Positions 9,675-19,416 of a stretch of DNA of 64,000 nucleotides are shown here, piece after piece (the stretch's first letter is position 1; each line of letters starts with the position of its first letter). The notes under the pieces are model-generated. The model searched no databases, was not told the DNA's origin, and saw only the letters and a program-made list of their open reading frames with translations. The stretch is from assembly GCA_030154105.1 (NCBI GenBank), contig JASKKP010000001.1, positions 1 through 64,000 on the forward strand. Reading direction: 5' to 3'. The stretch comes from Bacillota bacterium (lineage in GTDB: Bacteria; Bacillota; DTU030; DUMP01). The translations under genes and the position numbers were made by a program.

Positions 9675-11345
9675 CTACTCTCCCGATTTGAGCACGGCGC
9701 CCGTGCTGGCCGAGGAAACGAGGAGAGAGTAGCGGTAGAGATAGCCGGACTTTACCTTAGGTGCCGGCGCCTGCCAGGCGGCGCGGCGGCGCGCCAGCTC
9801 TTCTTCGCTGAGCTTCACGTCCAGGCGCCGCTCCGGTATGTTGATGCTCACCACGTCGCCCTCTTCCAACAGGGCAATCGGGCCGCCTTCCTGTGCTTCG
9901 GGTGAGACGTGGCCGATGCTCGCGCCGCGGCTGGCTCCCGAGAAGCGCCCGTCGGTGATGAGGGCCACGTCCTTGTCCAGGCCGATGCCGGCGATGGCCG
10001 CGGTGGGGCTCAGCATCTCCCGCATACCCGGCCCGCCTTTGGGGCCTTCGTAGCGGATGACGACTACATCGCCTTTTTTAACCCGGCCGCCCAGGATGGC
10101 CTCGACGGCCTCTTCTTCGGAGTTAAATATCCTGGCCGGCCCTTCGTGGACCAGCATCTCCTCCGCCACGGCCGCCTCCTTGACTACGGCCCCTTCCGGA
10201 GCCAGGTTCCCGTAAAGGATGGCGATGCCGCCCGTTTTGCGGTGCGGGTTCGTGAGCGGTCGAATTACCTCGGGCCTAAGCACTTTGGCGCCGGCGATGC
10301 GCTGGCCCACGGTTTCGCCGGAGACGGTAAGGCAGTCGGTGTGGATAAGGCCGAGTTCATTAAGTTCGGCCATGAGGGCGGGAAGGCCGCCGGCTTCGTG
10401 CAGATCTTGGACGTGATAAGGCCCGGCGGGACTTAAGCTGGCGAGGTAAGGCGTGCGCCGGCTGAGGGCATCGAAAGTGGCGAGGTCCAGCTTGACCCCG
10501 GCTTCGCGGGCGATGGCGGGAAGGTGGAGCACCGTGTTGGTGGAGCCGCCCACCGCCATGTCCACGGCGATGGCGTTTTCGAAGGCTTCGCGGGTGAGAA
10601 TGTCGCGCGGGCGGATGTTGTGGCGCACGAGCTCCACCACCTGCATGCCGGCGCGCTTGGCCAGGGCGGTGCGGGCGCCGGAGAAGGCGGCCGGGATGGT
10701 GCCGTTGCCGGTAAGGCCCATGCCTAGCGCCTCGGTCAGGCAGTTCATCGTGTTGGCGGTGAACATGCCGGCACAGGAACCGCACCCGGGGCAGGCCGCG
10801 TGCTCCATGGCGGCAAGTTCCTCAGGAGTGATGCGCCCTGCCTCCAGCGCCCCGGCAGCCTCAAACATCTGCGTCACGCTGATGTCGCGCCCCTGCCAGC
10901 GCCCGGCCAACATGGGCCCGCCGGAGACGACCACCGCCGGCAGGTTGAGGCGGGCGGCGGCCATGAGCATGGCGGGGACGATTTTGTCGCAGTTGGGGAT
11001 AAGGACGAGCCCGTCGAATTGGTGCGCTTCGGCCATGGCTTCGATGGAGTCGGCGATGAGCTCGCGGCTGGGCAGGGGGTACTTCATACCGGAGTGCCCC
11101 ATGGCGATGCCGTCGCAGATCCCGATGGCCGGGAACTCAATGGGAGTGCCTCCGGCCATGGCCACCCCCAGCTTCACCGCCTGGGCGATGGTATCCAGGT
11201 GGACGTGGCCGGGGACGATCTCGTTCTGGGCATTCACCACCCCGATGAGCGGCCGCCGAAGCTCTTCTTCCGTGTAACCTAAAGCGTAGAAGAGCGAGCG
11301 GTGGGCGGCCCGCGTCGGTCCCAACTTTACTTCGTCGCTGCGCAT
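9675..11345 (-). CDS. ilvD: dihydroxy-acid dehydratase
   Basis: [61 protein letters not shown]. Confidence 0.97.
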   Translation of the reverse strand: MRSDEVKLGPTRAAHRSLFYALGYTEEELRRPLIGVVNAQNEIVPGHVHLDTIAQAVKLGVAMAGGTPIEFPAIGICDGIAMGHSGMKYPLPSRELIADSIEAMAEAHQFDGLVLIPNCDKIVPAMLMAAARLNLPAVVVSGGPMLAGRWQGRDISVTQMFEAAGALEAGRITPEELAAMEHAACPGCGSCAGMFTANTMNCLTEALGMGLTGNGTIPAAFSGARTALAKRAGMQVVELVRHNIRPRDILTREAFENAIAVDMAVGGSTNTVLHLPAIAREAGVKLDLATFDALSRRTPYLASLSPAGPYHVQDLHEAGGLPALMAELNELGLIHTDCLTVSGETVGQRIAGAKVLRPEVIRPLTNPHRKTGGIAILYGNLAPEGAVVKEAAVAEEMLVHEGPARIFNSEEEAVEAILGGRVKKGDVVVIRYEGPKGGPGMREMLSPTAAIAGIGLDKDVALITDGRFSGASRGASIGHVSPEAQEGGPIALLEEGDVVSINIPERRLDVKLSEEELARRRAAWQAPAPKVKSGYLYRYSLLVSSASTGAVLKSGE

Positions 11346-11373
11346 GGCTTTTCTCCTCCCTCCTTTAGTTAAG

Positions 11374-11412
11374 CAAAACCCCGTCCCCTACTTCGGTAAG
11401 GGACGGGGTTTT
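11374..11412 (-). terminator. T-box terminator hairpin upstream of ilvD
   Basis: Minus strand: AAAACCCCGTCCCttaccgaagtaGGGGACGGGGTTTTGCTT. Confidence 0.88.
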
Positions 11413-11689
11413 CTCCGTGGTACCACCCTTCTTTGCCTTTAAGGCCTCGGCGAGATGGGTATACTTCACCCCCATCTCCAGGGGATAACGGCCCCGACCG
11501 TCTGCTCCTACCGGCTTCCGCTTTCAGGCAGCTGCTCCGGGATGATCTTTCGGGCCGGTCCGGCGCCGGGTTGCACCAACCCCCGGCTCTCTTAGGCCGA
11601 AAACCTGCCTTACTCTTCCCTTCCTCGCCTTTTCTTCCGTCCGGGGCCACGGCTAAGCTGGGTTTCGGCCCCGGCCGGGTGTTATGTTG
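11374..11689 (-). ncRNA. T-box leader (tRNA-sensing riboswitch) of ilvD
   Basis: Minus strand: T-box motif AGGGTGGTACCACGG (11413-11429), AGAGAGCCGG element after GAAGAGTA, followed by terminator; precedes ilvD. Confidence 0.88.
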
Positions 11690-11695
11690 GCTCCC

Positions 11696-11724
11696 ATTAT
11701 AACCGTTTTTGAACCGGCTGTAAA
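11696..11724 (-). promoter_or_regulatory. sigmaA promoter of the T-box/ilvD transcript
   Basis: Minus strand TTTACA-N17-TATAAT. Confidence 0.75.
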
Positions 11725-11819
11725 GAGCAAGTTTTCGGCTAAAGATACCGCCCGCGGCGTTTCCTACGTGCTATAATCTGGGATAAGGGGAAAGAATAAG
11801 GGCAAAAGGGGGAGCGAAC

Positions 11820-12710
11820 TTGCGGGTTGAGATCATCGGTGTGCCGCAAGATCTGGGGGCAAATCGCCGCGGCGTGGACATGGGGCCGAGCGCCATCCGT
11901 TACGCCGGGGTCCGGGAACGCCTGGAAAGCCTGGGATATACGGTGCGCGACCGCGGCAATATTCCCGTGGCCCTGCACGAGCCGCGCACGCGAGATGACG
12001 AACGCCTACGCTACCTGCCGGAAATTCAGGCTACCAGCGAACTTTTGGCCCAGGCGGTGCGCGAGGTGGTGGAAGCAGGGGACCTGCCCCTCGTGCTGGG
12101 GGGCGACCACAGCATCGCCATTGGCACCCTGGCCGGGGTGGCGGCGGTCAAGGAGTGCGGCGTGCTTTGGATCGATGCCCACGGGGATTTTAACACCCCG
12201 GAGACGACGAGAAGCGGTAACATTCACGGGATGCCGCTTGCAGCCTCGCTCGGCCGGGGCGACGAACGGCTCGTAGGCTGCGGCGGCTTTGTGCCCAAGG
12301 CCAAAGAGAAAAATGTGGCCCTCATCGGTGCGCGCGACCTGGACCCGGAGGAACGCGATGCCCTGCGGCGCTCGCGCATTTCGGTTTTTACCATGCAGGA
12401 TATTGACGAGATGGGCATGAAGCGGGTCATGCAGCAGGCCATCGCGGCGGCCCTGGACGGGACGGAGGGGATTGCCGTGAGCCTGGACATGGACGCCCTC
12501 GACCCCCTGGTGGCCCCGGGGGTAGGTACGCCGGTACGGGGCGGACTCACCTACCGTGAGGCGCACTTGGCGATGGAGCTTATCGCCGAAACGGGTGCGC
12601 TCCTTTCCCTGGAGGTTGTGGAGGTTAACCCCATCTTGGACTACCGGAACCAGACGGCCGAACTCGCCGTAGAGCTCATTGCGTCGGCCTTAGGCAAGCG
12701 AATCATTTAG
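11820..12710 (+). CDS. rocF: arginase
   Basis: Ureohydrolase motifs GGDHSIAIG, DAHGDFNTPETTRSGNIHGMP, SLDMDALDPLVAPGVGTPVRGG. Confidence 0.88.
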   Translation: MRVEIIGVPQDLGANRRGVDMGPSAIRYAGVRERLESLGYTVRDRGNIPVALHEPRTRDDERLRYLPEIQATSELLAQAVREVVEAGDLPLVLGGDHSIAIGTLAGVAAVKECGVLWIDAHGDFNTPETTRSGNIHGMPLAASLGRGDERLVGCGGFVPKAKEKNVALIGARDLDPEERDALRRSRISVFTMQDIDEMGMKRVMQQAIAAALDGTEGIAVSLDMDALDPLVAPGVGTPVRGGLTYREAHLAMELIAETGALLSLEVVEVNPILDYRNQTAELAVELIASALGKRII

Positions 12711-12713
12711 GGG

Positions 12714-14126
12714 GTGGAGAACGTGAGCGTAATCTGGGCGGGAATCGCGCCCCATCCTCCCATTATCGTGCCGGAAGTGGGAGGGGAAGAGACCAAGAAG
12801 GTTGCCGCCACCTGCGCGGCCATGGAGTCTTTGGCTCTGGACTTCCAGGCAGCAAACCCCGAGGCGGTGGTGATCACCAGCCCCCACGGCCCGGTATTCC
12901 GCGATGCGGTGGCCGTGTCGCTCATTCCGGAACTTACGGGGAGCCTGGCCGCCTTCGGCGCTCCTGGAGTTCGCCTGGTGCGGAAAAACGACCTGAAACT
13001 CGCGCAGGCCATTATCCGGCATTGTGCCGAGCTAAAGGTGCCGGCGGTCGGCCTGGGGCCGGCCGAGGCACGTCGCTACCAAACCGGGTTAGATCTCGAC
13101 CACGGGGTGCTGGTGCCCCTTTACTACCTGGACCGGGCAGGGGCGGCGGTGCCGCTCGTTTGGGTGGGGATGTCGTTTCTGCCGCCCGAAGAGCTTTACG
13201 CCTTCGGCGTCGCCGTGCAGCGGGCCGCCGAAGAGTGCGGGCGGCGGGTGGCGTTTTTGGCCAGCGGTGACCTTTCGCACCGGCTCACGCGCGAAGCCCC
13301 GGCGGGGTACCACCCCGAGGCGGCACGGTTTGACGAGCTCCTGGTGGCCAAGGTGCGGGAGGGCGACCTGGAGGGCCTTCTCAAGTTGGACCCGGTCCTG
13401 GCGGAAAAGGCGGGTGAGTGCGGCTGGCGGAGCTTCATGATGATGGCCGGAGCTCTGGACGGGCGCGTGGTAAACCCGGAGGTGCTTTCGTACGAAGGCC
13501 CGTTCGGCGTAGGATACCTGGTGGCCAAGCTTAAGCCGGGCCCTGCCCTGCCCGAGCTAAGGCGCCTAGAGCGCCTAAGGAGTGCGCGGGAACAGGAAGT
13601 AAAGGAACGGCGGGCGAGGGAGAGCATCTATGTCCGCTTGGCGCGGGAAAGCCTGGAGAGCTACGTGCGCACCGGGAAACGCCTGGCCGCGCCGGATCCC
13701 CTGCCGCCTGAGCTGCAAGGGCGAGCCGGTGTCTTCGTCTCTCTGAAAAAGCATGGGCAGCTTAGAGGGTGCATCGGGACCATAGAACCCACGCAGCCCA
13801 ACTTGGCGGAGGAAATTATCGAAAATGCGATCAGCGCCGGTACGCGCGATCCGCGCTTTTGGCCGGTTCGGCCGGAAGAACTCCCTGAACTCGTCTACTC
13901 GGTAGACGTGCTTTCCCGGCCGGAACCGGTAAGCTCGCCTGCGGAGCTTGACCCGAAGCGGTACGGGGTCATCGTCCGGGGGCGGGGGCGGAGCGGCCTG
14001 CTCCTTCCGGATTTGGAAGGCATTGATACGGTGGAAGAACAAGTGCGGATTGCCAAAGAAAAAGCCGGCCTCGGACCTAACGACGAAGTGCGCCTGGAGC
14101 GGTTTGAGGTAAAGAGGTATTACTAA
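12714..14126 (+). CDS. AmmeMemoRadiSam system fusion protein (Memo/extradiol-dioxygenase-like + AMMECR1)
   Basis: N-terminal Memo-like (APHPPIIVPEVG, ITSPHGPVF, ASGDLSHRL), C-terminal AMMECR1 motif GVFVSLKKHGQLRGCIGT. Confidence 0.9.
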   Translation: MENVSVIWAGIAPHPPIIVPEVGGEETKKVAATCAAMESLALDFQAANPEAVVITSPHGPVFRDAVAVSLIPELTGSLAAFGAPGVRLVRKNDLKLAQAIIRHCAELKVPAVGLGPAEARRYQTGLDLDHGVLVPLYYLDRAGAAVPLVWVGMSFLPPEELYAFGVAVQRAAEECGRRVAFLASGDLSHRLTREAPAGYHPEAARFDELLVAKVREGDLEGLLKLDPVLAEKAGECGWRSFMMMAGALDGRVVNPEVLSYEGPFGVGYLVAKLKPGPALPELRRLERLRSAREQEVKERRARESIYVRLARESLESYVRTGKRLAAPDPLPPELQGRAGVFVSLKKHGQLRGCIGTIEPTQPNLAEEIIENAISAGTRDPRFWPVRPEELPELVYSVDVLSRPEPVSSPAELDPKRYGVIVRGRGRSGLLLPDLEGIDTVEEQVRIAKEKAGLGPNDEVRLERFEVKRYY

Positions 14127-14207
14127 GGCATGACCATGGACCGATCAAGAACAGTCCGGCTGAGAACAAGAGGTTTGTGAGAGGCAACTTCAGGGGAGGA
14201 TGCTCTT

Positions 14208-14438
14208 ATGCGCAGGCGCTTCAAGGTTCTCTTGGAATGGGATGAAGATGTTGGGGCTTATGCTGTCAGCGTTCCGGCCCTGCCTGGTTGTGTTACCCAT
14301 GGTAAGACGTTGGAAGAGGCTATGGAACGAGCGCAAGAGGCCATCACCGGGTATTTGAAAGCCATGGCCAGAGAAGGTGAGACTATTCCAGACCAAGATC
14401 CGCGGATGCTTTTTGGCGAAGTTGAGGTAGTCGTATGA
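14208..14438 (+). CDS. hicB: HicB-family antitoxin
   Basis: YAVSVPALPGCVTHGKTLEEAMERAQEAI; followed by HicA with 4-nt overlap. Confidence 0.88.
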   Translation: MRRRFKVLLEWDEDVGAYAVSVPALPGCVTHGKTLEEAMERAQEAITGYLKAMAREGETIPDQDPRMLFGEVEVVV

Positions 14439-14662
14439 CGCGGTTACCGAGAGTTACAGGCAAAGATGTTCTCAAAGCTCTTCTCAGGCTTGGCTTTACT
14501 GTAGATCATATTGAGGGCAGTCATCACTACCTTCGCCCGAAAGGGGGCGGGCGGTTAGTGACCGTACCAGTACATGCAGGAGAAATTCTACCTCTGAAAA
14601 CGCTAAAAACCATTTTAGATCAAGCTGCTCTTACGGTAGACCAATTGAAAGAGAATCTTTAG
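14435..14662 (+). CDS. hicA: HicA-family mRNA interferase toxin
   Basis: VLKALLRLGFTVDHIEGSHHYLRPKGGGRLVTVPVHAGEILPLKTLKTIL (dsRBD-like fold with catalytic His). Confidence 0.88.
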   Translation: MTRLPRVTGKDVLKALLRLGFTVDHIEGSHHYLRPKGGGRLVTVPVHAGEILPLKTLKTILDQAALTVDQLKENL

Positions 14663-14705
14663 CGGCCGTCTTTTGGCCTTTTTCCCTCGTAGGGGAGGCG
14701 AACGT

Positions 14706-15701
14706 GTGAAAGAAGCGCTCTATTGGCATCGTGTGGAAGAAGACAAGATCCAGTGTGAGCTCTGCCCGCAGGACTGCCGCATTGCGCCGGGGCACGCGGG
14801 CGCCTGCCGGGTGCGGCGGAATGTGGGCGGCGTGCTCTACGCCACGAACTACGCCCGCGTAAGTTCTCTCGCCCTTGATCCGGTGGAAAAAAAGCCCCTC
14901 TACCACTTTTACCCCGGTCACACCATTTTATCGCTCGGCACCATCGGCTGCAACCTGAAGTGCAGCTTTTGCCAGAACTGGGAGATCGCCCATGAGGACG
15001 CGCCGACCAGCGAGCTTACGCCGGAACAGGCGGTGGCGTTGGCGGAGCGCGAGCGCGGCAACTCGATCGGCATCGCCTATACCTACTCCGAGCCCCTCAT
15101 GTGGTACGAGTACGTTCTGGACACGGCGCGCCTGGCCCGCGAGGCGGGGGTTAAAAATGTGCTGGTGACGAACGGTTTCATTCAGCCGGAGCCCCTGGCC
15201 GAGCTTCTTCCCTTCATCGATGCCCTCAATATCGATGTTAAGGGCTTCACCGGCGAGTACTACCACAAGGTGTGCCGCGGGGACCTGGAGCCGGTACTAA
15301 AAACGGTGGAAACGGCGGTGCGCGCCGGCTGCCATGTGGAGCTGACTACCCTCCTAGTCCCCGGGCTCAACGATGCTCCTGAAGAAATCCGTGCCCTTTC
15401 CAACTGGGTAGCGGAACTTTCGCCCTTCATCCCCCTACACCTTACGCGTTACTACCCGCAGTATAAAATGGAGCTTCCCCCCACCCCCCTGGCCACGTTG
15501 GAACGCGCCTGGGAGATTGCCCGGGAGAAGCTCGCTTACGTCTACATCGGCAATGCCCTCACCAAAAAGGGCCAAAACACCTACTGCCCGGCCTGCGGCG
15601 CCCTCCTCATCGAGCGGCGTGGCTTCAGCATCCGCTTGGTGGGCCTCACGGACGGGCGCTGCGCGGCCTGCGGGCGCGCGGCAGAAGTGGTATGCCGCTA
15701 A
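14706..15701 (+). CDS. amrS: AmmeMemoRadiSam system radical SAM enzyme (AmrS-like)
   Basis: CELCPQDCRIAPGHAGACRVR, radical SAM CNLKCSFCQNWEIAH, NGFIQPEPL, NIDVKGF; GTG start. Confidence 0.92.
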   Translation: MKEALYWHRVEEDKIQCELCPQDCRIAPGHAGACRVRRNVGGVLYATNYARVSSLALDPVEKKPLYHFYPGHTILSLGTIGCNLKCSFCQNWEIAHEDAPTSELTPEQAVALAERERGNSIGIAYTYSEPLMWYEYVLDTARLAREAGVKNVLVTNGFIQPEPLAELLPFIDALNIDVKGFTGEYYHKVCRGDLEPVLKTVETAVRAGCHVELTTLLVPGLNDAPEEIRALSNWVAELSPFIPLHLTRYYPQYKMELPPTPLATLERAWEIAREKLAYVYIGNALTKKGQNTYCPACGALLIERRGFSIRLVGLTDGRCAACGRAAEVVCR

Positions 15702-15905
15702 TTACATTGCTGCTCGTTCCTGCATGGGCCCCAGCACCGGCTTCAAGAGCTGCGAAGCGTTCAGCATCTCCAAGCCGATAAGCTCACCATTTTTGTCCAG
15801 TTCCAAAATTATACCCGGGTATATTTCCCATGCTTCTTCTTCTTCGCCTTCTGTACCAAGGTAGAGGGCATCTACTTCCGGGTCGTAATGAACCTTAAGG
15901 CTCAT
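15702..15905 (-). CDS. DUF2283 family protein
   Basis: VHYDPEVDALYL...PGIILELDKNGELIGLEMLNAS. Confidence 0.85.
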   Translation of the reverse strand: MSLKVHYDPEVDALYLGTEGEEEEAWEIYPGIILELDKNGELIGLEMLNASQLLKPVLGPMQERAAM

Positions 15906-16182
15906 ACTTTACCCACCTCCCATGCTTAACACGGTTTTCCATCTGGCCTTGCTTTAGTGGATGAATTGTAACAAATATCACTGTATTGTTTTTTATGGTG
16001 TATGTCAGCGCCACATCGCGGTTTTTGCCCGCAATCGGCACATGCTTAACCGCTATGAACATACCCGTCAATACGTCCCGAAAACGTTCGTCAGCTTCCA
16101 GAAACACGGTTTCGGCGAGCCCGTCGGGGATACCTCGAATACGCTTTCGGTTGATAAAATGTGCCGAAAAACTAATGTTCAT
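15895..16182 (-). CDS. DUF4258-like small protein, putative partner of DUF2283 protein
   Basis: FSAHFINRKRIRGIPDGLAETV...YTIKNNTVIFVTIHPLK; overlaps the DUF2283 gene by 11 bp. Confidence 0.65.
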   Translation of the reverse strand: MNISFSAHFINRKRIRGIPDGLAETVFLEADERFRDVLTGMFIAVKHVPIAGKNRDVALTYTIKNNTVIFVTIHPLKQGQMENRVKHGRWVKYEP

Positions 16183-16220
16183 TTTCTTATTGCCCTCGTA
16201 TTGTTGCTATTATACCATAA

Positions 16221-16895
16221 TTAAGCTGTGCTTCTCTCTACCAACTCCAGGAAGTTCTTCAGAATCCTGGCCGTAAGCCCCCAGATGATGCGGCCTTCGG
16301 CTTCATAGAAAACCTCTGGCAAGAGGCCGGTGCGCCAGGGGTAGGCACGGCCGCCCGGGATCTTGTCGAAAGGGAAATCGGCCGGCGGCACGGCTTGCAC
16401 ACGTATGTGGTGGGTCGTTGGGCGAAGGGTTTTAAGCACCGCCAGGGGAAGGGTGAAAACTTCCTGCACTTCGGCGGGGTTGGGCCTCAGCGCCGCACCT
16501 TGCTTGATCTCGCCGACGAAAGGGTAAAGAAGAAGATTAAACGGCGTGATTATGTAGTCGAGTTCACCCCAGATGCTCACCGCCTCCGGGGGGAGGCCCA
16601 GCTCTTCGGCCGTCTCCCGGCGGGCGGTTTCTTTTGCGTCGGCGTCACGCGCCTCCACCAGGCCGCCGGGGAAACAGATCTCCCCCGGTTGGCGGGCTAG
16701 ATGAGCCGAGCGGACCTCAAAAAGCACATGCCAGGCGCCGGCTGCATCCTTAAAAAGCGGCAGCAGCACGGCGGAGCGGGTAAAAAGTTCTGCATCGAGC
16801 AGCCTTCCCTGCCGTTCCCAAAAAACAGGCAGGAGATCGTTTGGCTTATTCAGACCCATTCCCCCCATCCGGCTTTTCGTTCGGGCCGGCACCAA
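16221..16895 (-). CDS. NUDIX hydrolase (CoA pyrophosphatase-like)
   Basis: NUDIX box GGLVEARDADAKETARRETAEELGL. Confidence 0.92.
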   Translation of the reverse strand: MVPARTKSRMGGMGLNKPNDLLPVFWERQGRLLDAELFTRSAVLLPLFKDAAGAWHVLFEVRSAHLARQPGEICFPGGLVEARDADAKETARRETAEELGLPPEAVSIWGELDYIITPFNLLLYPFVGEIKQGAALRPNPAEVQEVFTLPLAVLKTLRPTTHHIRVQAVPPADFPFDKIPGGRAYPWRTGLLPEVFYEAEGRIIWGLTARILKNFLELVERSTA

Positions 16896-16896
16896 G

Positions 16897-19047
16897 CTAT
16901 TCTTCCCAAGTAAGCTGAACTTCGTCGCCGTCGTGAAGCGGGGTGGTAAAGTCGGCCGGCTCGCCGTTTACAGTCATCACCAGGCGGCCGCCGGGGCGGG
17001 CGTTCTTTTTCACGTCCACCAGGGTAAACAGGTCGCTCAGTATTGCCGAATTCCGGCCCGGAACCAGGGTTATTTCCGCACCGCGGGGGAGCGGGTCTTC
17101 CGGCTTTGCTTCGCGCCCATTGACGAGAATGGTGGTGCCGCTTCCTGGAAGGCGCAGCTTCTGGCCGTTGACGCTGACGGTTACCGGCGCGCTGGGCAGC
17201 ACATGCCCGGCCAGGGCTGCGGCCACGCTGGGTCCGGTTTCTTCCAAGACATAATCCAGAGAGTCACCCGGACGCACCAGATCCTCGGGCCGGGCAGGAC
17301 GTCCGTTAATGGTCAGGCGGCACGGCGCGAAGGTGATGGTAAAGCGTCGGCCACCCAGGGTGAAGGGGTATTCCTCTTCGCTGAGAAGGCTTGCCGGCAC
17401 GCCGGCGATAAGCAAAAGCTCGCGCGCCGGGCGTTCCCACCGTATCTCCACCTTAGCGCGGTCGGGAACCGGTGTTTCCGGCGTAGCCGGTTGCCCGTTC
17501 ACGCTCAGGCGCGGCGGGAAGGGCGTCTCCACACCGTTCAACCGGTAAAAGCGGGGCGGGCCGGCTAGGTCGCCGGCGGTAGCGCTGGCATCTTTTCCGT
17601 CGGCCCCCGGCCGGAATTCAACCATATCCCCTTCCGAGAGGGGGGTATCCAGATCGGCCGGCCGGCCGTTTACCAAGATCGAGGCGGGCCGGCCCTGCTC
17701 TCCTGGTATGACGGTCAGCTGCCCGTTTACTTCCACAGAAAGGGCCAGCCCCGGCCGGCCGAACAGCCGCTTCCAGGTCGTTCCCGCCGCCAGGAGCGCC
17801 GCGGCCACCGTCTGTCCCGCCTCGTTCCACAGGTACACCGGCTGGCCGTTGACGCTGGCCTTGAGGAAGTGGAGGGGGCGGCCACTCAGGGCCGTCACGG
17901 CGATACCGATGGGGGTTACAGCCTGGGGACCGCTCAGCTTTTTCGCCTGCCCGGTAACTTCCGTGATGGCTTCCCGGCCCCTTAAACCCACCCGGTTCTC
18001 CGGCAAAGCCAGTGCCCTGGCCAGAGCCTGAGGTAGGGTAGGGGTAAGGCTACCGCCGCCGACGAGAAGCACTGCGTCGGGCGGGCGGCCGTTTAAGTTC
18101 AGGATTTCCGCGGCCACCTGCTCGGCCAGACTTTCGATGGCCGGCGTAAGCTCCCTTATGATGCTCGCGGCTTCCTCTTCCCGCCTCTGCCCTAAAATGT
18201 CGGTAAAGGTCACCGGCCCGCCTGCGGTCAGGCGGCGCTTCACGGCTTCACCGCCGGCGAAGTCCAGGAGGTAGCGTTGGCAAAGGGCATCGGTAATCTC
18301 GTCACCGGCCACGGGTACCATCGCGTAGGCATAGATGTGCCCGTGGCGGACGAGGGCGATATCGGAAGTTCCGGCGCCGATGTCTACTAAAGCCAGGTTG
18401 AGTTGGCGCATGCCGGGCGGGATGCTTACCTCGAGCGCCGCAATGGGCTCCAGGGTAAGACTGGCCGCCTCCAGGCCGGCGCGGCGAAGTACGGCGAAGA
18501 GGCTGTCCACAACGACGCGCGGGAGAAAAGTGGCAATGACGGAGAGCCCGATTTCCTGCCCGAACTGTCCTACGAGTTCCGTGATGGGGGCTCCTTCCAG
18601 TATGTACCCGGTAACGCTATAGCCCACGCAGAAGTAACCGGCTGCGGCTATTTGTCCCTGCTCACGCGCCAGGGACTCCTGAGCTGCGCGCAGCGCTTCA
18701 AGCTCCAGAGCGCGTACGTCCTGCTGCGTGACTTCTTCGGCCGCCGCCTTCTCGCGCCGCGCCTCGCCGCGCGCCGTCTTCAAAGCTCGGCCCGCAGCGG
18801 CTACGGCCGCCCGGGTAAGTTTTTGGCGGGTGCGGCGCTCCAGGGCCTCTTTTACTTTCAGCACTCCTTGCGCCACCGCCGCCACATCGTGCACCTGGCC
18901 GTCGTACATGGCCCGACTTTGGTGTTCGTAAACTTCGGCCGCGCGGATGTGGTAGCCGCGGGCCGTGCGCTCCATGATCAACCCTACAATGGTGCGCGTG
19001 CCGATATCCAGGGCGAAGATTTGCTGCGCCGGCGCTTCAGCGGGCAT
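16897..19047 (-). CDS. FtsA-like actin-fold ATPase with long C-terminal tandem beta-grasp-like repeats
   Basis: N-terminal FALDIGTRTIVGLI, DIGAGTSDIALVRHG, LLVGGGSLTPTLPQALA; C-terminal repeats VNGxPxxxxTPLxxGDxVxx. Confidence 0.85.
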   Translation of the reverse strand: MPAEAPAQQIFALDIGTRTIVGLIMERTARGYHIRAAEVYEHQSRAMYDGQVHDVAAVAQGVLKVKEALERRTRQKLTRAAVAAAGRALKTARGEARREKAAAEEVTQQDVRALELEALRAAQESLAREQGQIAAAGYFCVGYSVTGYILEGAPITELVGQFGQEIGLSVIATFLPRVVVDSLFAVLRRAGLEAASLTLEPIAALEVSIPPGMRQLNLALVDIGAGTSDIALVRHGHIYAYAMVPVAGDEITDALCQRYLLDFAGGEAVKRRLTAGGPVTFTDILGQRREEEAASIIRELTPAIESLAEQVAAEILNLNGRPPDAVLLVGGGSLTPTLPQALARALALPENRVGLRGREAITEVTGQAKKLSGPQAVTPIGIAVTALSGRPLHFLKASVNGQPVYLWNEAGQTVAAALLAAGTTWKRLFGRPGLALSVEVNGQLTVIPGEQGRPASILVNGRPADLDTPLSEGDMVEFRPGADGKDASATAGDLAGPPRFYRLNGVETPFPPRLSVNGQPATPETPVPDRAKVEIRWERPARELLLIAGVPASLLSEEEYPFTLGGRRFTITFAPCRLTINGRPARPEDLVRPGDSLDYVLEETGPSVAAALAGHVLPSAPVTVSVNGQKLRLPGSGTTILVNGREAKPEDPLPRGAEITLVPGRNSAILSDLFTLVDVKKNARPGGRLVMTVNGEPADFTTPLHDGDEVQLTWEE

Positions 19048-19416
19048 GCCTTGACCACCTCACCCACAAAAGTTCGCCGTCTTTCGCCGAGTTTCCTGCC
19101 GCGTCTTTGGCCTTCAGACGTCCGGATAGTTGGGACGGTGGTTCCGCGTATTGCGGAAAGCGCAAGAGAAGGAAATATGTTCAAAGCAGACAATTTTCTC
19201 CTCATGTTTTCTCCTCATGCGCTGATAAGAACGAAAGCGGTGGCGAGATGAGAAGGGGCATCTGGTTGGCCTTGCGCGACAATGCGGCATTATATTTACT
19301 CGGCTGGTCGGGTTCATCTTCCTCAAGCTCCCTTGCTCCTTCGCCTGCCTATCTGGTAGCAGGAATTCTGCCGGAAAAAGAAGAAAGTTAAAGATGAAAG
19401 CGAGGTGCTTACGGGT

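Noticed and set aside
10453-11277. 274-aa plus-strand ORF opposite ilvD
   Set aside because: Met/Ser/Ala-rich antisense translation of ilvD
16193-16215. Extended -10 promoter (TGGTATAAT, minus strand) for the DUF4258/DUF2283 pair
   Set aside because: The -10 is convincing but no acceptable -35 was found, so it is not listed as a feature
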